Shown piece after piece: positions 6,206 to 15,182 of a stretch of 24,728 nt of DNA. Location: contig JAGAAF010000017.1 in the NCBI GenBank assembly GCA_017615435.1, positions 1 to 24,728 on the forward strand. Direction: 5' to 3'. Under the pieces are notes generated by a model. The model was not told the origin of the DNA. It worked only from the letters and a program-made list of their open reading frames with translations, and did not search any database. Origin of the DNA: Bacteroidales bacterium (GTDB taxonomy: Bacteria > Bacteroidota > Bacteroidia > Bacteroidales > UBA932). Each line of letters begins with the position of its first letter. Positions within the stretch are counted from its first letter, which is position 1. A program made the translations under genes and the position numbers.

Positions 6206-8932
6206 ATGATCGAAGAAAACGAAGATATCATCGAAGAGATAAGCGAGGACGAGCTCGAAGCCCCCGTGGAAGGCGATGAAACTGCGGAGTCCGGCAAGTA
6301 CGACCGGCTCCTGGGCAGCGACGCCCAGAAGTTCAAGCTTTCGGGGATGTTCAAGAACTGGTATCTCGACTATGCCTCGTATGTGATCCTGCACAGGGCC
6401 GTGCCGCACATCGTGGACGGTCTGAAGCCCGTGCAGAGGCGCGTGCTGCACGCTATGTACAAGATGGACGACGGCGGATTCACCAAGGTCGCCAACATCG
6501 TGGGCCAGGCGATGCAGTACCACCCGCACGGCGACGCCTCCATCCTCGGAGCGCTCGTGCAGTTGGGCCAGAAGGGCTTCACCGTGGACTGCCAGGGTAA
6601 CTGGGGCAACATCCTCACGGGCGACTCCAACGCCGCTCCGCGTTACATCGAAGCGCGCCTGAGCAAGTTCGCGAAGGAGGTCGTGTTCGACCCGAAGATC
6701 ACCCATTGGATGAACTCCTACGACGGACGCAACCAGGAGCCCACCGAGCTCCCGGTCCGCTTCCCTCTGCTGCTCGCCCAGGGCACTGAAGGCATCGGCG
6801 TGGGTATGTCTTCGAAGATACTTCCGCACAACTTCAACGAACTTATCGAGGCTTCTATCGCCATCCTCGAGGGTAAACCCTACGAGCTCTATCCCGACTT
6901 CCCCACCGGAGGTTTCGCGGACTGCTCGAAATACAACCAGGGCCGCCGCGGCGGTATGGTGAAGATCCGCGCCCGCATCGAGAAGGTGGACAAGGGCACG
7001 CTCGCCATCACCGAAATCCCTTACGGCAAGACCACCGAACTCATCAAGGAATCCATCATAAAGGCCAAGGACAAGGGCAAGATAAAGATCAAGAAGATCG
7101 ATGATATGACCACCGACAAGGTGAACATCATCATCCACCTTCCTGCCGACGTGTCGCCGGACAAGACCATCGACGCCCTCTACGCCTTCACCGACTGTGA
7201 GACCACCATCGCCCCGAACGCCTGCGTGATCGTGGACGACAAGCCTCAGTTCCTTTCGGTGCACGACGTCCTCGAGTACAGCACCGAGCACACCAAGGAC
7301 CTGCTCCTGCAGCAGCTCCAGTACAGGCTCGGCGAACTGGAAAAGGAATGGCATCTCACCTCGCTCGAGCGCATCTTCTTCGAAAACAAGGTCTACAAGA
7401 TACTTGAGGATGAATCATTCAAGACCTGGGACGACCAGAAAGACGCGGTCCTCGCGAAGATGAAGACCTACGAAGGTGTGCTCCGCAAGGAAGTTACGAT
7501 GGAGGACATCGACCGCCTGGTGGACAAACCGGTACGCAAACTCTCAAAGTTCGATGCCAAGGAACTGGACGCAAAGGTTCTTGCAATCGAGGACGAGATG
7601 CGCAAAGTCCAGGACAATATCGAGGGCATCGTCCGCTACACCATCGACTGGTTCAAGTCGCTTAAGAAGAAATACGGCGACGCGTTCCCGCGCCTTACCG
7701 AACTCACCGGCTTCGAGACCATCGCGGCCAACAAGGTCATCAACAACAACGCGAAACTCTATGCCAATATGGCTGAGGGCTTCGTGGGTATAGGCCTGAA
7801 GAGGGAGGAGGGAGTTCAGTTCGTGTGCGACTGCTCCGACATCTCGGAGGTCATCGTCATCCGCAAGGACGGCGTGTACAAGGTCACCAAGGTGGAGGAA
7901 AAGGCCTTCTTCGGCAAGGACCTCCTCTATGTGGGCATCTTCGTACGCAACGACGAGCGCACGATTTACAATGTGATCTACCGTGAAGGCAAGAGCTCGA
8001 TCTACTATGCCAAACGTTTCGCCATCACTTCGGTGACGCGCGACAAGGAGTACGATATCACCACCGGCAAGGAAGGATCGAAGATAGTCTGGTTCACCGC
8101 CAACCACAACGGCGAAGCGGAAACCGTGAAGATACAGCTGAGACCCCGCGCCAAGCTCAAGAAGACCGCCTGGGAGTACGACTTCAGCTCCCTGGCCATC
8201 AAGGGCAAGGCTTCGAGGGGCAACCTGGTGAGCAAGTACCAGATCCAGAAGATCACCCTCAAGTCGGCCGGTGTGTCGACTATCGCGGGCAAGGACATCT
8301 GGTACGACGCTTACATCCAGAAGCTCAACGACGAAGAGCGCGGACAGTACCTGGGAGCGTTCGACACGAACGACAAGGTGCTCGCCGTGTTCACCAACGG
8401 AACCTTCTACACCACCTCCTTCGACGTGTCCAACAGATACCAGGGAGAGGTACTCATAATCGAGAAGTTCGACCCGGAGAAGACCTACACCGCCCTCTAC
8501 TACGACGGCGCGGCGAAGGCCTACTACGTGAAGCGCTTCTCGTTCATAGTGAGCGACAACAATCCCTTGAGCTTCATAGCCGAAGGGCCCAAGTCCAAGC
8601 TTATCGGCCTGAGCGACGACCTGCATCCGCAGTATCTCGTCACCTTCGGCGGCAAGCACGCGCACAGGGAGCCGGAGGCGATTGACGCCGAAGAGTGGAT
8701 TGCGAAGAAGGGTGTCGGAGCGAAGGGCAAGAAATGCCACAGCCTCGATGTGAAGAAGGTCGAGTTTATCGAGCCTCTGCACAAACCGGAGGATGATGTG
8801 AAACCGGAGGAAGAAGGACCGCACGACGTCATTGATCTGGGAACGGATCTGGGACAGGATATTCCAGGCGGAGTGGAGATCGACCTGAATGACCTTCCGG
8901 AGATAACGATTGAAGAACCGACGCTGTTTTGA
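6206..8932 (+). CDS. parC: DNA topoisomerase IV / gyrase subunit A
   Basis: A 908-residue type IIA topoisomerase A subunit, which cuts and rejoins DNA in complex with a ParE/GyrB ATPase subunit. After an acidic leader (about 30 residues) come KNWYLDYASYVILHRAVPH and the core motifs QRRVLHAMY and HPHGDASI. The catalytic tyrosine is in AAPRYIEARL (Tyr147). The second half is the beta-pinwheel C-terminal domain, and the tail is acidic (DLNDLPEITIEEPTLF). No GyrA-box (QRRGGKG) is seen, which favours ParC over GyrA. The partner parE is not in the window. It starts 8 nt after era; its TGA overlaps the TTG start of aroK. Confidence 0.92.
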   Translation: MIEENEDIIEEISEDELEAPVEGDETAESGKYDRLLGSDAQKFKLSGMFKNWYLDYASYVILHRAVPHIVDGLKPVQRRVLHAMYKMDDGGFTKVANIVGQAMQYHPHGDASILGALVQLGQKGFTVDCQGNWGNILTGDSNAAPRYIEARLSKFAKEVVFDPKITHWMNSYDGRNQEPTELPVRFPLLLAQGTEGIGVGMSSKILPHNFNELIEASIAILEGKPYELYPDFPTGGFADCSKYNQGRRGGMVKIRARIEKVDKGTLAITEIPYGKTTELIKESIIKAKDKGKIKIKKIDDMTTDKVNIIIHLPADVSPDKTIDALYAFTDCETTIAPNACVIVDDKPQFLSVHDVLEYSTEHTKDLLLQQLQYRLGELEKEWHLTSLERIFFENKVYKILEDESFKTWDDQKDAVLAKMKTYEGVLRKEVTMEDIDRLVDKPVRKLSKFDAKELDAKVLAIEDEMRKVQDNIEGIVRYTIDWFKSLKKKYGDAFPRLTELTGFETIAANKVINNNAKLYANMAEGFVGIGLKREEGVQFVCDCSDISEVIVIRKDGVYKVTKVEEKAFFGKDLLYVGIFVRNDERTIYNVIYREGKSSIYYAKRFAITSVTRDKEYDITTGKEGSKIVWFTANHNGEAETVKIQLRPRAKLKKTAWEYDFSSLAIKGKASRGNLVSKYQIQKITLKSAGVSTIAGKDIWYDAYIQKLNDEERGQYLGAFDTNDKVLAVFTNGTFYTTSFDVSNRYQGEVLIIEKFDPEKTYTALYYDGAAKAYYVKRFSFIVSDNNPLSFIAEGPKSKLIGLSDDLHPQYLVTFGGKHAHREPEAIDAEEWIAKKGVGAKGKKCHSLDVKKVEFIEPLHKPEDDVKPEEEGPHDVIDLGTDLGQDIPGGVEIDLNDLPEITIEEPTLF

Positions 8933-9414
8933 TAGTATCGCTGACAGGTTATATGGGCTCGGGAAAGAGCTCGACAGGCAGTGAGCTTGCCGGGCTCCTC
9001 GGATGGGAGTTCATCGACCTGGACAGTTACATAGAGGGGAAGATAGGAAGATCCGTGGGCGAGATAATCGCGCAGGACGGAGAGACGAGATTCAGGGCTG
9101 TGGAAGCTGAGGCCCTGAGGGATGTGGTGATAATGCATCAGCTTACGGGTGAAAACCTGATCCTCGCCTTGGGTGGAGGAACTATAATGACGACATCGGT
9201 ACGCCGTCTTATCCTTGAAGACACGCTGTGCGTGTATCTCAAGACCTCATTCGGGCAGCTTCAAAGGCGCCTGAACGAAGGAAGATGGGGCCCGGAACGC
9301 CAGCCGGTCTACGAAATGGCCGCGCTGACCTTCGTCACGGACGGAAAGACTCCGCAGGAAGTTGCGCTGGAAATCCGTCCCTTGATTGAAGAAAAAATAA
9401 AACAGTATAAATGA
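8929..9414 (+). CDS. aroK: Shikimate kinase
   Basis: A 161-residue cytoplasmic kinase that phosphorylates shikimate at O3 in the chorismate pathway. Visible motifs are the P-loop GYMGSGKSS (residues 7-15), the substrate/Mg aspartates in FIDLDSYIE, the FRAVEAEAL segment, the ALGGGT shikimate-binding glycines and the lid region GPERQPVYEMAA. The start is a TTG at 8929, in a TTGA overlap with the parC stop. The next ATG would remove part of the P-loop, so the non-ATG start is well supported. It ends in an ATGA overlap with recJ. aroE of the same pathway lies in the opposite-strand operon. Confidence 0.9.
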   Translation: MIVSLTGYMGSGKSSTGSELAGLLGWEFIDLDSYIEGKIGRSVGEIIAQDGETRFRAVEAEALRDVVIMHQLTGENLILALGGGTIMTTSVRRLILEDTLCVYLKTSFGQLQRRLNEGRWGPERQPVYEMAALTFVTDGKTPQEVALEIRPLIEEKIKQYK

Positions 9415-11144
9415 GCAACAAAGAGAGCATTTGGAAAGTCCGGGAAGCCGCCGACCCGCAGAAGGTTGAGCGTCTCAGCGCGGAGGTGGGCATCGACAAG
9501 GTGCTTGCCGACCTCCTCGTGAAAAGAGGCGTGGAGACCTTCGACGAGGCCAGGAAGTTCTTCCGTCCAAGCCTCGAAGACATCCACGATCCGTTCCTTC
9601 TGAACGATATGGACAAAGCGGTCGACAGGCTCGACCGTGCAATCGAGGGCGGCGAGAAGATACTGGTCTACGGCGACTACGATGTGGACGGCACCACCGC
9701 CGTTGCGCTTCTCCACTCTTTCCTCAGCAGGTTCACCCCCAATGTGGACTTCTACATCCCCGACCGTTACGACGAGGGCTACGGCGTGTCGCAGAAAGGC
9801 ATCGAATGGGCCGCCGCGAACGACGTGAAGCTTATCATCACGGTCGACTGCGGCATCAAAGCCATCGAAAAGACCGCGCTTGCGAAGAGCAAGGGCATAG
9901 ATATGATCATCTGCGACCACCATCTGCCGGATGAGTCGCTTCCCCCGGCTGTGGCCGTGCTCGACCCCAAGCGCGAGGACAACACCTACCCGTTCGACGA
10001 TCTGTCCGGCTGCGGCGTGGGTTTCAAGCTCGCGCAGGCCTACAGCAAACGCCACGGGATCGACTTCGAGACGCTGCTGCCGCTGCTCGACCTGCTCGTC
10101 GTGAGCATAGCCTCCGACCTGGTGAGTATGGTCGGCGAGAACCGCGTGCTCTCGCACTTCGGCCTGAAGTGCCTCAACGAATCGCCCCGCCACGGTCTGC
10201 ACGCGATGATAGAGCTGTCCGGGCTCGAGCTCGGGCACATCACCGTGGACGACATAGTCTTCAAGATCGGCCCGCGCATCAACGCAGCCGGACGTATGGA
10301 GACAGGCCGTCTGGCCGTGCAGCTGCTGACCGCGCCCGATAAGGAAACGGCCATCCGCATAGGCGAACAGATCAACGAAAACAACAACGAGCGCAAGAAT
10401 ATAGACCGCGAGATCACGCAGGAAGCGCTGGATATGGTGGAGAGCGGCAAGTGCATAGCGTCGAAGAACGCGACCATCGTCTATAACCCGAAGTGGAACA
10501 AGGGTGTCGTCGGAATCGTGGCTTCGCGCCTGGTGGAGGCATACTACAAGCCCACGGTCGTTCATACGAAGTCCAACGGTTTCGTGACCGGTTCCGCCCG
10601 CAGCGTGGCCGGATTCGATCTCTACGCATCCATCGAGAACTGCGCGGACCTGCTCGAGAACTTCGGCGGACACGTCTATGCCGCCGGTCTTACGATGAAG
10701 GAGGAGAATCTCCCCGAATTCGCCCGCCGTATGGAAGAGTTCATCGAGGGAAAGATTACACACGAAATGCTCACCCCCGTGGTGGACATCGACGCCAGAA
10801 TCGACCTCGCTCAGATTACCCCCAAGTTCTTCCGCATCCTCAAGCAGTTCCAGCCCTTCGGCCCCGGCAACAACAATCCCGTGTTCGAGACCGACGCCGT
10901 GTGCGACGAAGGCAGCGGACGCAAGGTGGGCGCGGGCGGACTGCATCTGAAGCTCGACCTCATCCAGGAAGACTATTCGCGCGCCATCCCGGCTATTGCG
11001 TTCAATATGGCCGACAAATACGAGTACATACGCCACGGCAACCCGTTCGACGTATGCTACACGATAGTGGAAAACTACTACCGCGGAAACAGCACCATCC
11101 AGCTCCGCGTAAAGGACATCAAAGAAAGAGAAGACATTATATAA
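9411..11144 (+). CDS. recJ: Single-stranded-DNA-specific exonuclease RecJ
   Basis: RecJ is a 5'-3' single-strand DNA exonuclease used in recombination (RecF pathway) and base-excision or mismatch repair. The 577-residue length matches the family. DHH-superfamily metal motifs are present: [11 protein letters not shown] (about 86-96), VDCGIKA (about 145), and CDHHLPD with Asp169, His170 and His171. The DHHA1 domain carries the [11 protein letters not shown] motif, and a C-terminal OB-like domain follows. The ATG overlaps the aroK stop as ATGA. lysS begins 1 nt after the stop. Catalytic residues appear intact. Confidence 0.95.
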   Translation: MSNKESIWKVREAADPQKVERLSAEVGIDKVLADLLVKRGVETFDEARKFFRPSLEDIHDPFLLNDMDKAVDRLDRAIEGGEKILVYGDYDVDGTTAVALLHSFLSRFTPNVDFYIPDRYDEGYGVSQKGIEWAAANDVKLIITVDCGIKAIEKTALAKSKGIDMIICDHHLPDESLPPAVAVLDPKREDNTYPFDDLSGCGVGFKLAQAYSKRHGIDFETLLPLLDLLVVSIASDLVSMVGENRVLSHFGLKCLNESPRHGLHAMIELSGLELGHITVDDIVFKIGPRINAAGRMETGRLAVQLLTAPDKETAIRIGEQINENNNERKNIDREITQEALDMVESGKCIASKNATIVYNPKWNKGVVGIVASRLVEAYYKPTVVHTKSNGFVTGSARSVAGFDLYASIENCADLLENFGGHVYAAGLTMKEENLPEFARRMEEFIEGKITHEMLTPVVDIDARIDLAQITPKFFRILKQFQPFGPGNNNPVFETDAVCDEGSGRKVGAGGLHLKLDLIQEDYSRAIPAIAFNMADKYEYIRHGNPFDVCYTIVENYYRGNSTIQLRVKDIKEREDII

Positions 11145-11145
11145 T

Positions 11146-12678
11146 ATGGTACAGGAATTCAGTGAACAGGAATTGATCAGAAGGGAATCGCTTTCCAAAC
11201 TCCGCGAACTCGGAATCGAGCCCTACCCCGCCGCCCTTTATCCGGTCAACACCAACGCCGCGGAGATCGAGGCCGGCTTCGACCCGGAGAAAGGAAACTT
11301 CCAGGAAGTGTGCATCGCCGGCCGCCTTATGAGCAGGCGAATTATGGGCGCCGCATCGTTCGGAGAACTTCAGGACGAAAGCGGACGCATCCAGATATAT
11401 GTTAAGAGAGACGAGATCTGCCCCGATGAGGACAAGACTATGTACAACACGGTGTGGAAGAAACTCCTCGACATCGGCGACATTATCGGCATCAAGGGCT
11501 TCGCGTTCTTCACCCAGACAGGTCAGCTCAGCGTACACGCGAAGGAGCTTACGCTTCTTTCGAAGTCGCTGCGCGTGCTGCCAATCGTGAAGGAACTGGA
11601 CGGACAGGTGTTCGACGCCTTCACCGATCCGGAGATGCGCTACCGCCAGAGGTATGTGGACCTTATCGTGAACCCGCAGGTGAAGGAGACCTTCATCAAG
11701 AGGGCGCAGATCATCGCTACGATGCGCGAGTACTTCAACGAAGCCGGCTGCCTCGAGGTGGAGACCCCCATCCTTCAGAGCATCTCCGGCGGCGCTACCG
11801 CACGTCCTTTCATCACGCACCATAACGCGCTCGACATTCCCCTGTATCTGCGTATCGCGAACGAGCTTTATCTGAAGAGGCTGATCGTGGGCGGTTACAA
11901 CGGCGTGTACGAATTCGCAAAGGACTTCCGCAACGAGGGTATGGACAAGACCCACAATCCGGAGTTTACCTGTATGGAGATCTACGTCGCCTACAAGGAC
12001 TACATCTGGATGATGGAGTTCGTGGAGAAGATGCTCGAGAAGATTGCGCTGAAGGTCAACGGCACAACCAAGGTTTCGATCGCGGGTAACGAGGTCGATT
12101 TCGCCGGCCCGTATCGCAGGCTTCCTATCCTTGAAGCTATCAAGGAGTATGCGGGAGTGGACGTCAAGGGTATGGACGAGGCGGAGCTGCGCGCGACTTG
12201 CAAGAAGCTGAATGTGGAGATTACTCCTTCTATGGGCAAGGGCAAGCTGATCGACGCCATCTTCGGCGAGTACTGCGAGAAGAACCTGATCCAGCCCACC
12301 TATATCATCGATTACCCGGTGGAGATGAGCCCGCTTACGAAGCGCCATCGCACCGACCCCACCCTCACCGAGCGTTTCGAGCTGTTCGTATGCGGCAAGG
12401 AGCTGGCCAACGCCTACTCTGAGCTCAACGACCCTATCGACCAGTTCGAGAGGTTCCAGGAGCAGGCTGCGCTTAAGACGAAGGGCGATGACGAAGCTAT
12501 GTACATCGATATGGACTTCGTCCGCGCGCTTGAGTACGGAATGCCGCCGACCTCGGGCCTTGGAATGGGCATCGACCGCCTCACTATGTTTATGACGGGC
12601 CAGACAGCCATCCAGGATGTGCTGTTCTTCCCTCAGATGAAACCGGAAAAGGCCTTAAGTTCAGAGAAGTCCGAGTAA
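11146..12678 (+). CDS. lysS: Lysyl-tRNA synthetase, class II
   Basis: A 510-residue class II lysyl-tRNA synthetase, charging tRNA-Lys in translation. The N-terminal OB-fold anticodon-binding domain spans about 55-160. The catalytic core shows RQRYVDLI, motif 2 as [15 protein letters not shown] and motif 3 as [12 protein letters not shown]. Length is typical of bacterial LysS. It is the last gene of the nine-gene run that begins with exbB. Its last 18 nt overlap, tail to tail, the end of the minus-strand TPR gene, so no ordinary terminator separates the two. Confidence 0.96.
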   Translation: MVQEFSEQELIRRESLSKLRELGIEPYPAALYPVNTNAAEIEAGFDPEKGNFQEVCIAGRLMSRRIMGAASFGELQDESGRIQIYVKRDEICPDEDKTMYNTVWKKLLDIGDIIGIKGFAFFTQTGQLSVHAKELTLLSKSLRVLPIVKELDGQVFDAFTDPEMRYRQRYVDLIVNPQVKETFIKRAQIIATMREYFNEAGCLEVETPILQSISGGATARPFITHHNALDIPLYLRIANELYLKRLIVGGYNGVYEFAKDFRNEGMDKTHNPEFTCMEIYVAYKDYIWMMEFVEKMLEKIALKVNGTTKVSIAGNEVDFAGPYRRLPILEAIKEYAGVDVKGMDEAELRATCKKLNVEITPSMGKGKLIDAIFGEYCEKNLIQPTYIIDYPVEMSPLTKRHRTDPTLTERFELFVCGKELANAYSELNDPIDQFERFQEQAALKTKGDDEAMYIDMDFVRALEYGMPPTSGLGMGIDRLTMFMTGQTAIQDVLFFPQMKPEKALSSEKSE

Positions 12679-13335
12679 AGCCTGCGCGGCAGCGTCGCGC
12701 TTGGCGTCAGATACTTTGGAAGAGTTGTGGTCAGCGATAAGCTCTGCAACTCTTTCTTGTGCTCCGAGGTAGGTGTAACTCAGAGCCAGCGCGCCGCCGA
12801 GGAGGGCGGTGACGGGCAGGCCGGCGTTCAGCTGCGTGACGATCCACACCACGGAAGCGGCGTTCATCGCGGTGCTCACCGCCCCCTCCCCCGGCGCGCC
12901 GGCATAGATGTAACCGGCAGGCACGAGGAAGGTCAAGACCATTCCCACCCAGTCTTTCTTCAGTTTAGGCTCGACATAGCCTGTCTCGATGCCCAACTCG
13001 TCCAGATAACTGAGCGAAGCGTCGTAATCCTCTGCAAGGAAAGCCAGCAGCGACTTCTGCACTATAACGTCAGTGCGCAGGTCAGCCTTGACCATATAGA
13101 GGCGCACGCGCTCGAGAGTCTGCAGCGCTTCTTTGTAGAGCCCGGCCTGCTTGTAGAGCCCGGCCTTTGAGAGCAGCGCTTCGTTCACCTCACCCGGATT
13201 TGCGGCTTCGAAGACAATGCGCTCGCACTTCGCCGCCTCGAAAAGCAGCGAATCCGTCACGTCTTTCGCATTTAGGCTATTGCAAATTGCGAATAGGAAC
13301 GTGCAAATTAAACACAATAGTGCTGTTCTGCGCAT
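12661..13335 (-). CDS. Exported TPR-like protein with C-terminal hydrophobic domain (paralogue B)
   Basis: A 224-residue protein with a signal peptide ([20 protein letters not shown]), a helical TPR-like region at about 30-115, and a hydrophobic region from about 128 ([16 protein letters not shown], then two or three helices to about 185). The pattern P-x-G-x-Y-A-G-x-x-x-E followed by membrane helices also occurs in the upstream gene (VIPGAGKFYAGRKDEA), so the two look like distant paralogues. Its first 59 nt overlap the 3' end of that gene. No later in-frame Met keeps the signal peptide, so I keep this start. It contains an 18-nt tandem duplication giving [12 protein letters not shown]. Function is unknown; probably an envelope protein. 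Confidence 0.7.
   Translation of the reverse strand: MRRTALLCLICTFLFAICNSLNAKDVTDSLLFEAAKCERIVFEAANPGEVNEALLSKAGLYKQAGLYKEALQTLERVRLYMVKADLRTDVIVQKSLLAFLAEDYDASLSYLDELGIETGYVEPKLKKDWVGMVLTFLVPAGYIYAGAPGEGAVSTAMNAASVVWIVTQLNAGLPVTALLGGALALSYTYLGAQERVAELIADHNSSKVSDAKRDAAAQALLGLL
13133..13166 (-). repeat. 18-nt-period tandem duplication inside the TPR gene
   Basis: TTGTAGAGCCCGGCCT occurs at 13133-13148 and again at 13151-13166 (plus-strand reading). In the protein this gives AGLYKQ followed by AGLYKE. It keeps the frame and lies in the helical TPR-like part, so it may be a recent slip duplication. Confidence 0.8.
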
Positions 13336-14098
13336 TTCTTAAATTGTCGTTGTATATGCTGACGGACATATAACTGCCGTAGATATTGCCTATGTAAAAG
13401 AGCGAACCCAGAGTGCCGAACACGATGGTCCGCCAGTCCTTCGGACCCTTCTTTATCCAACATTCAGCCGTGAGGCCGGCGAAGATACCGACGGTGAAAA
13501 ACGACGCGAACGCTTCGTCCTTCCGTCCGGCGTAGAACTTCCCCGCTCCCGGTATCACCGCCGACATCAGGCCGGCCAGCGCGGGACTCTTCTGTTTTTC
13601 GTTATAGCGGCTGTCGTAGATTTTGCCGAAGATATTCTCCCCTTCGTTCAGGGAGTAGTCGTTGTACGTGAAGTATTTTGCCGCCTGCTCGTATGACTGT
13701 TTATTGTCCAGCAACAGGCTGAAGGCGGCGAGTTCATATTGTTTAAGTTCAGAGTCCCTCGAGTTTTGAATCAGCTTGAAGCCTTCTCCATAGTTGCCCA
13801 GATATGCGTGCGAGACAGCGCCGAAAAAGAGACTGCGTTCGTAGTAGGGCGATGTCGCCGGCACCTTCGCGAAACTTTCTGTCGCGAGGTCGAGTTTGTT
13901 CGCCGTGTAGAGCGTCAGGCCTTTCAGGAAATCGAGGGTGTCGGACGGCGCATAGTTATTGCCGTCCATCCAGGCCAACGCGTCTTTAGTCAGATTGTTG
14001 CCGATGAGATAGTCGATAAACTCGACGTCCTTCCCTATCTGGGCTTTAGCGCTTAGCGTGGCCGTCAGCAGGACTATGATGGCGAGGAGGCGTTTCAT
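13277..14098 (-). CDS. Exported TPR-like protein with C-terminal hydrophobic domain (paralogue A)
   Basis: A 273-residue protein with signal peptide MKRLLAIIVLLTATLSAKAQ. Residues about 25-160 form repeated helix pairs in TPR style (for example ALAWMDGNNYAPSDTLDFLKG and GAVSHAYLGNYGEGFKLI). Residues 171-245 hold a segment PALAGLMSAVIPGAGKFYAG followed by hydrophobic helices, resembling the small membrane modules of Bacteroidota TPR/DUF5683-like proteins; the family name is not certain. Its ATG overlaps the YidD-like stop as ATGA. The presence of a YidD-like, a LolA-like and a TM2 gene in the same run suggests a role in the cell envelope. Confidence 0.75.
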   Translation of the reverse strand: MKRLLAIIVLLTATLSAKAQIGKDVEFIDYLIGNNLTKDALAWMDGNNYAPSDTLDFLKGLTLYTANKLDLATESFAKVPATSPYYERSLFFGAVSHAYLGNYGEGFKLIQNSRDSELKQYELAAFSLLLDNKQSYEQAAKYFTYNDYSLNEGENIFGKIYDSRYNEKQKSPALAGLMSAVIPGAGKFYAGRKDEAFASFFTVGIFAGLTAECWIKKGPKDWRTIVFGTLGSLFYIGNIYGSYMSVSIYNDNLRNAQNSTIVFNLHVPIRNLQ

Positions 14099-14466
14099 TT
14101 CTCCTTACGCCTCCTCCTGTAGGCTTCGGTTCCTTCGTGGATGCGTCCGTCTTTGCCCCTCAGTTCCCGGGGGAAGGTGGCGGTGCCGATGTAGGTGCAG
14201 CGGGTCAGGCGGTCGAGCGTGGAGAGTGTGCCGCGTATGGGGCCGAGTTCCTTTACTGCCTGCGGAAAGAATTCCACGCACTCGGGAGCATAGTAGCACT
14301 GCCCGCGCATCTGATCGCGGAACAGATGATATAGTTTATGTTTTGAGGTGTCTTTGCGCTCGATCTGCGCCTGCTCGAGGGCTTTCTGCACGAGGTCGCG
14401 GTCCGCCTGGCCATAGGCAGCGACAGCCGCCGACAGCAGCAGAGCTATGAGGCAGGCCTTGCGCAT
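14095..14466 (-). CDS. Secreted YidD-like protein
   Basis: A 123-residue protein. It has a signal peptide (MRKACLIALLLSAAVAAYGQ) followed by a segment at about 45-92 that aligns by eye with YidD, the small membrane protein insertion efficiency factor: QCYYAPECVEFFPQAVKELG, then IRG and TLDRLTRCT, against the YidD pattern CRFxPTCSxYxxxAxxxxGxxxGxxxxxxRxxxC. The conserved Cys57, Cys63, Cys90, the Pro, both Gly positions and the Arg-Cys pair are kept. Classical YidD is a cytoplasmic-face peripheral protein without a signal peptide, so an exported version is unusual. It starts in a TAATG overlap with the LolA-like gene and ends in an ATGA overlap with the TPR gene. Confidence 0.75.
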   Translation of the reverse strand: MRKACLIALLLSAAVAAYGQADRDLVQKALEQAQIERKDTSKHKLYHLFRDQMRGQCYYAPECVEFFPQAVKELGPIRGTLSTLDRLTRCTYIGTATFPRELRGKDGRIHEGTEAYRRRRKEK

Positions 14467-15182
14467 TACCGCATCTTTTGGGTGTTCAGATCCATAGGTT
14501 TCGCATCGGCAGGCACCTTGAAATCGAACATTTTGTCGTCGCCGTCGGCCACTATGTTCGAATAGACCGTTCTGACCACGGTCGAATCTTTGGGAGAATT
14601 GTAGGTGATCTGGGTCTGCCTATGCGGGAACGGCACGTAACCGACGGTCTCGTAGTGGGAATAATAGACCTTTGTCTGCACGTGGCCGTCTTCGGTAAGG
14701 GTGGCGCTGTAGATGGGGAGATAGTCCTTACCGTAGACTATCTCGGTAAAAGGCGGCATCGACGGGTCCATACACTTGAAGGTTTTCTTCATCAAGCCGT
14801 CCTCCACATATTCCGTCTTCTGGAGTTTGTAGCCGTAGAGGCCCACGCCGAGGTCTTCGATACGGCCGAGGAGGAATATCGCCAGAAGTTCGTCCTTTGC
14901 GCTGGCAAGCCCCTGGTTGTCCACCATTACTTCCTTAGTCTTCGGGAAGTAGATTTTTGTCTCTCCGTTTATATTGGTCTCGAGGATGTACTCGACGGGG
15001 CGGTGATTACAAACCACCAAGCGTCCATTGTTTGCACAATAGACGCTCTTGGTGGTTGTGACCACGCTTTTTCCCGCTACCGTCTTCACTTCCACATCGG
15101 CTGAAAGCCTGCGCTGGCCGAAGGCCTGGACGCTGAGAAGGAGGAAGACTACTGCAAGAAGACCGTGGAGAGATTTTCGCAT
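14466..15182 (-). CDS. Periplasmic LolA-like / outer-membrane lipoprotein-sorting-like protein
   Basis: A 238-residue exported protein with signal peptide MRKSLHGLLAVVFLLLSVQAFG. The rest is predicted beta-rich, with many alternating strands (YILETNINGETKIYFPKTKE, TEIVYGKDYLPIYSATLTED) and an ending FDFKVPADAKPMDL. This is the style of LolA/LolB-like lipid- or lipoprotein-carrying half-barrels. I rate that family call as moderate, since no unique motif decides it. The ATG at 15182 forms a TAATG overlap with the TM2 gene; a longer upstream frame exists but would remove the signal peptide from the N-terminus. A 19-bp hairpin lies in the coding sequence. Confidence 0.6.
   Translation of the reverse strand: MRKSLHGLLAVVFLLLSVQAFGQRRLSADVEVKTVAGKSVVTTTKSVYCANNGRLVVCNHRPVEYILETNINGETKIYFPKTKEVMVDNQGLASAKDELLAIFLLGRIEDLGVGLYGYKLQKTEYVEDGLMKKTFKCMDPSMPPFTEIVYGKDYLPIYSATLTEDGHVQTKVYYSHYETVGYVPFPHRQTQITYNSPKDSTVVRTVYSNIVADGDDKMFDFKVPADAKPMDLNTQKMR
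15012..15057 (-). other. Long hairpin within the LolA-like coding sequence
   Basis: Left arm AACCACCAA-GCGTC-c-ATTGT (15012-15031) and right arm ACAAT-a-GACGC-tc-TTGGTGGTT (15036-15057), around a 4-nt loop. This gives 19 paired bases with one mismatch and a 2-nt bulge. It falls about 42-57 codons after the start. Its role is unknown; an mRNA structure in the operon is possible. Confidence 0.6.
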
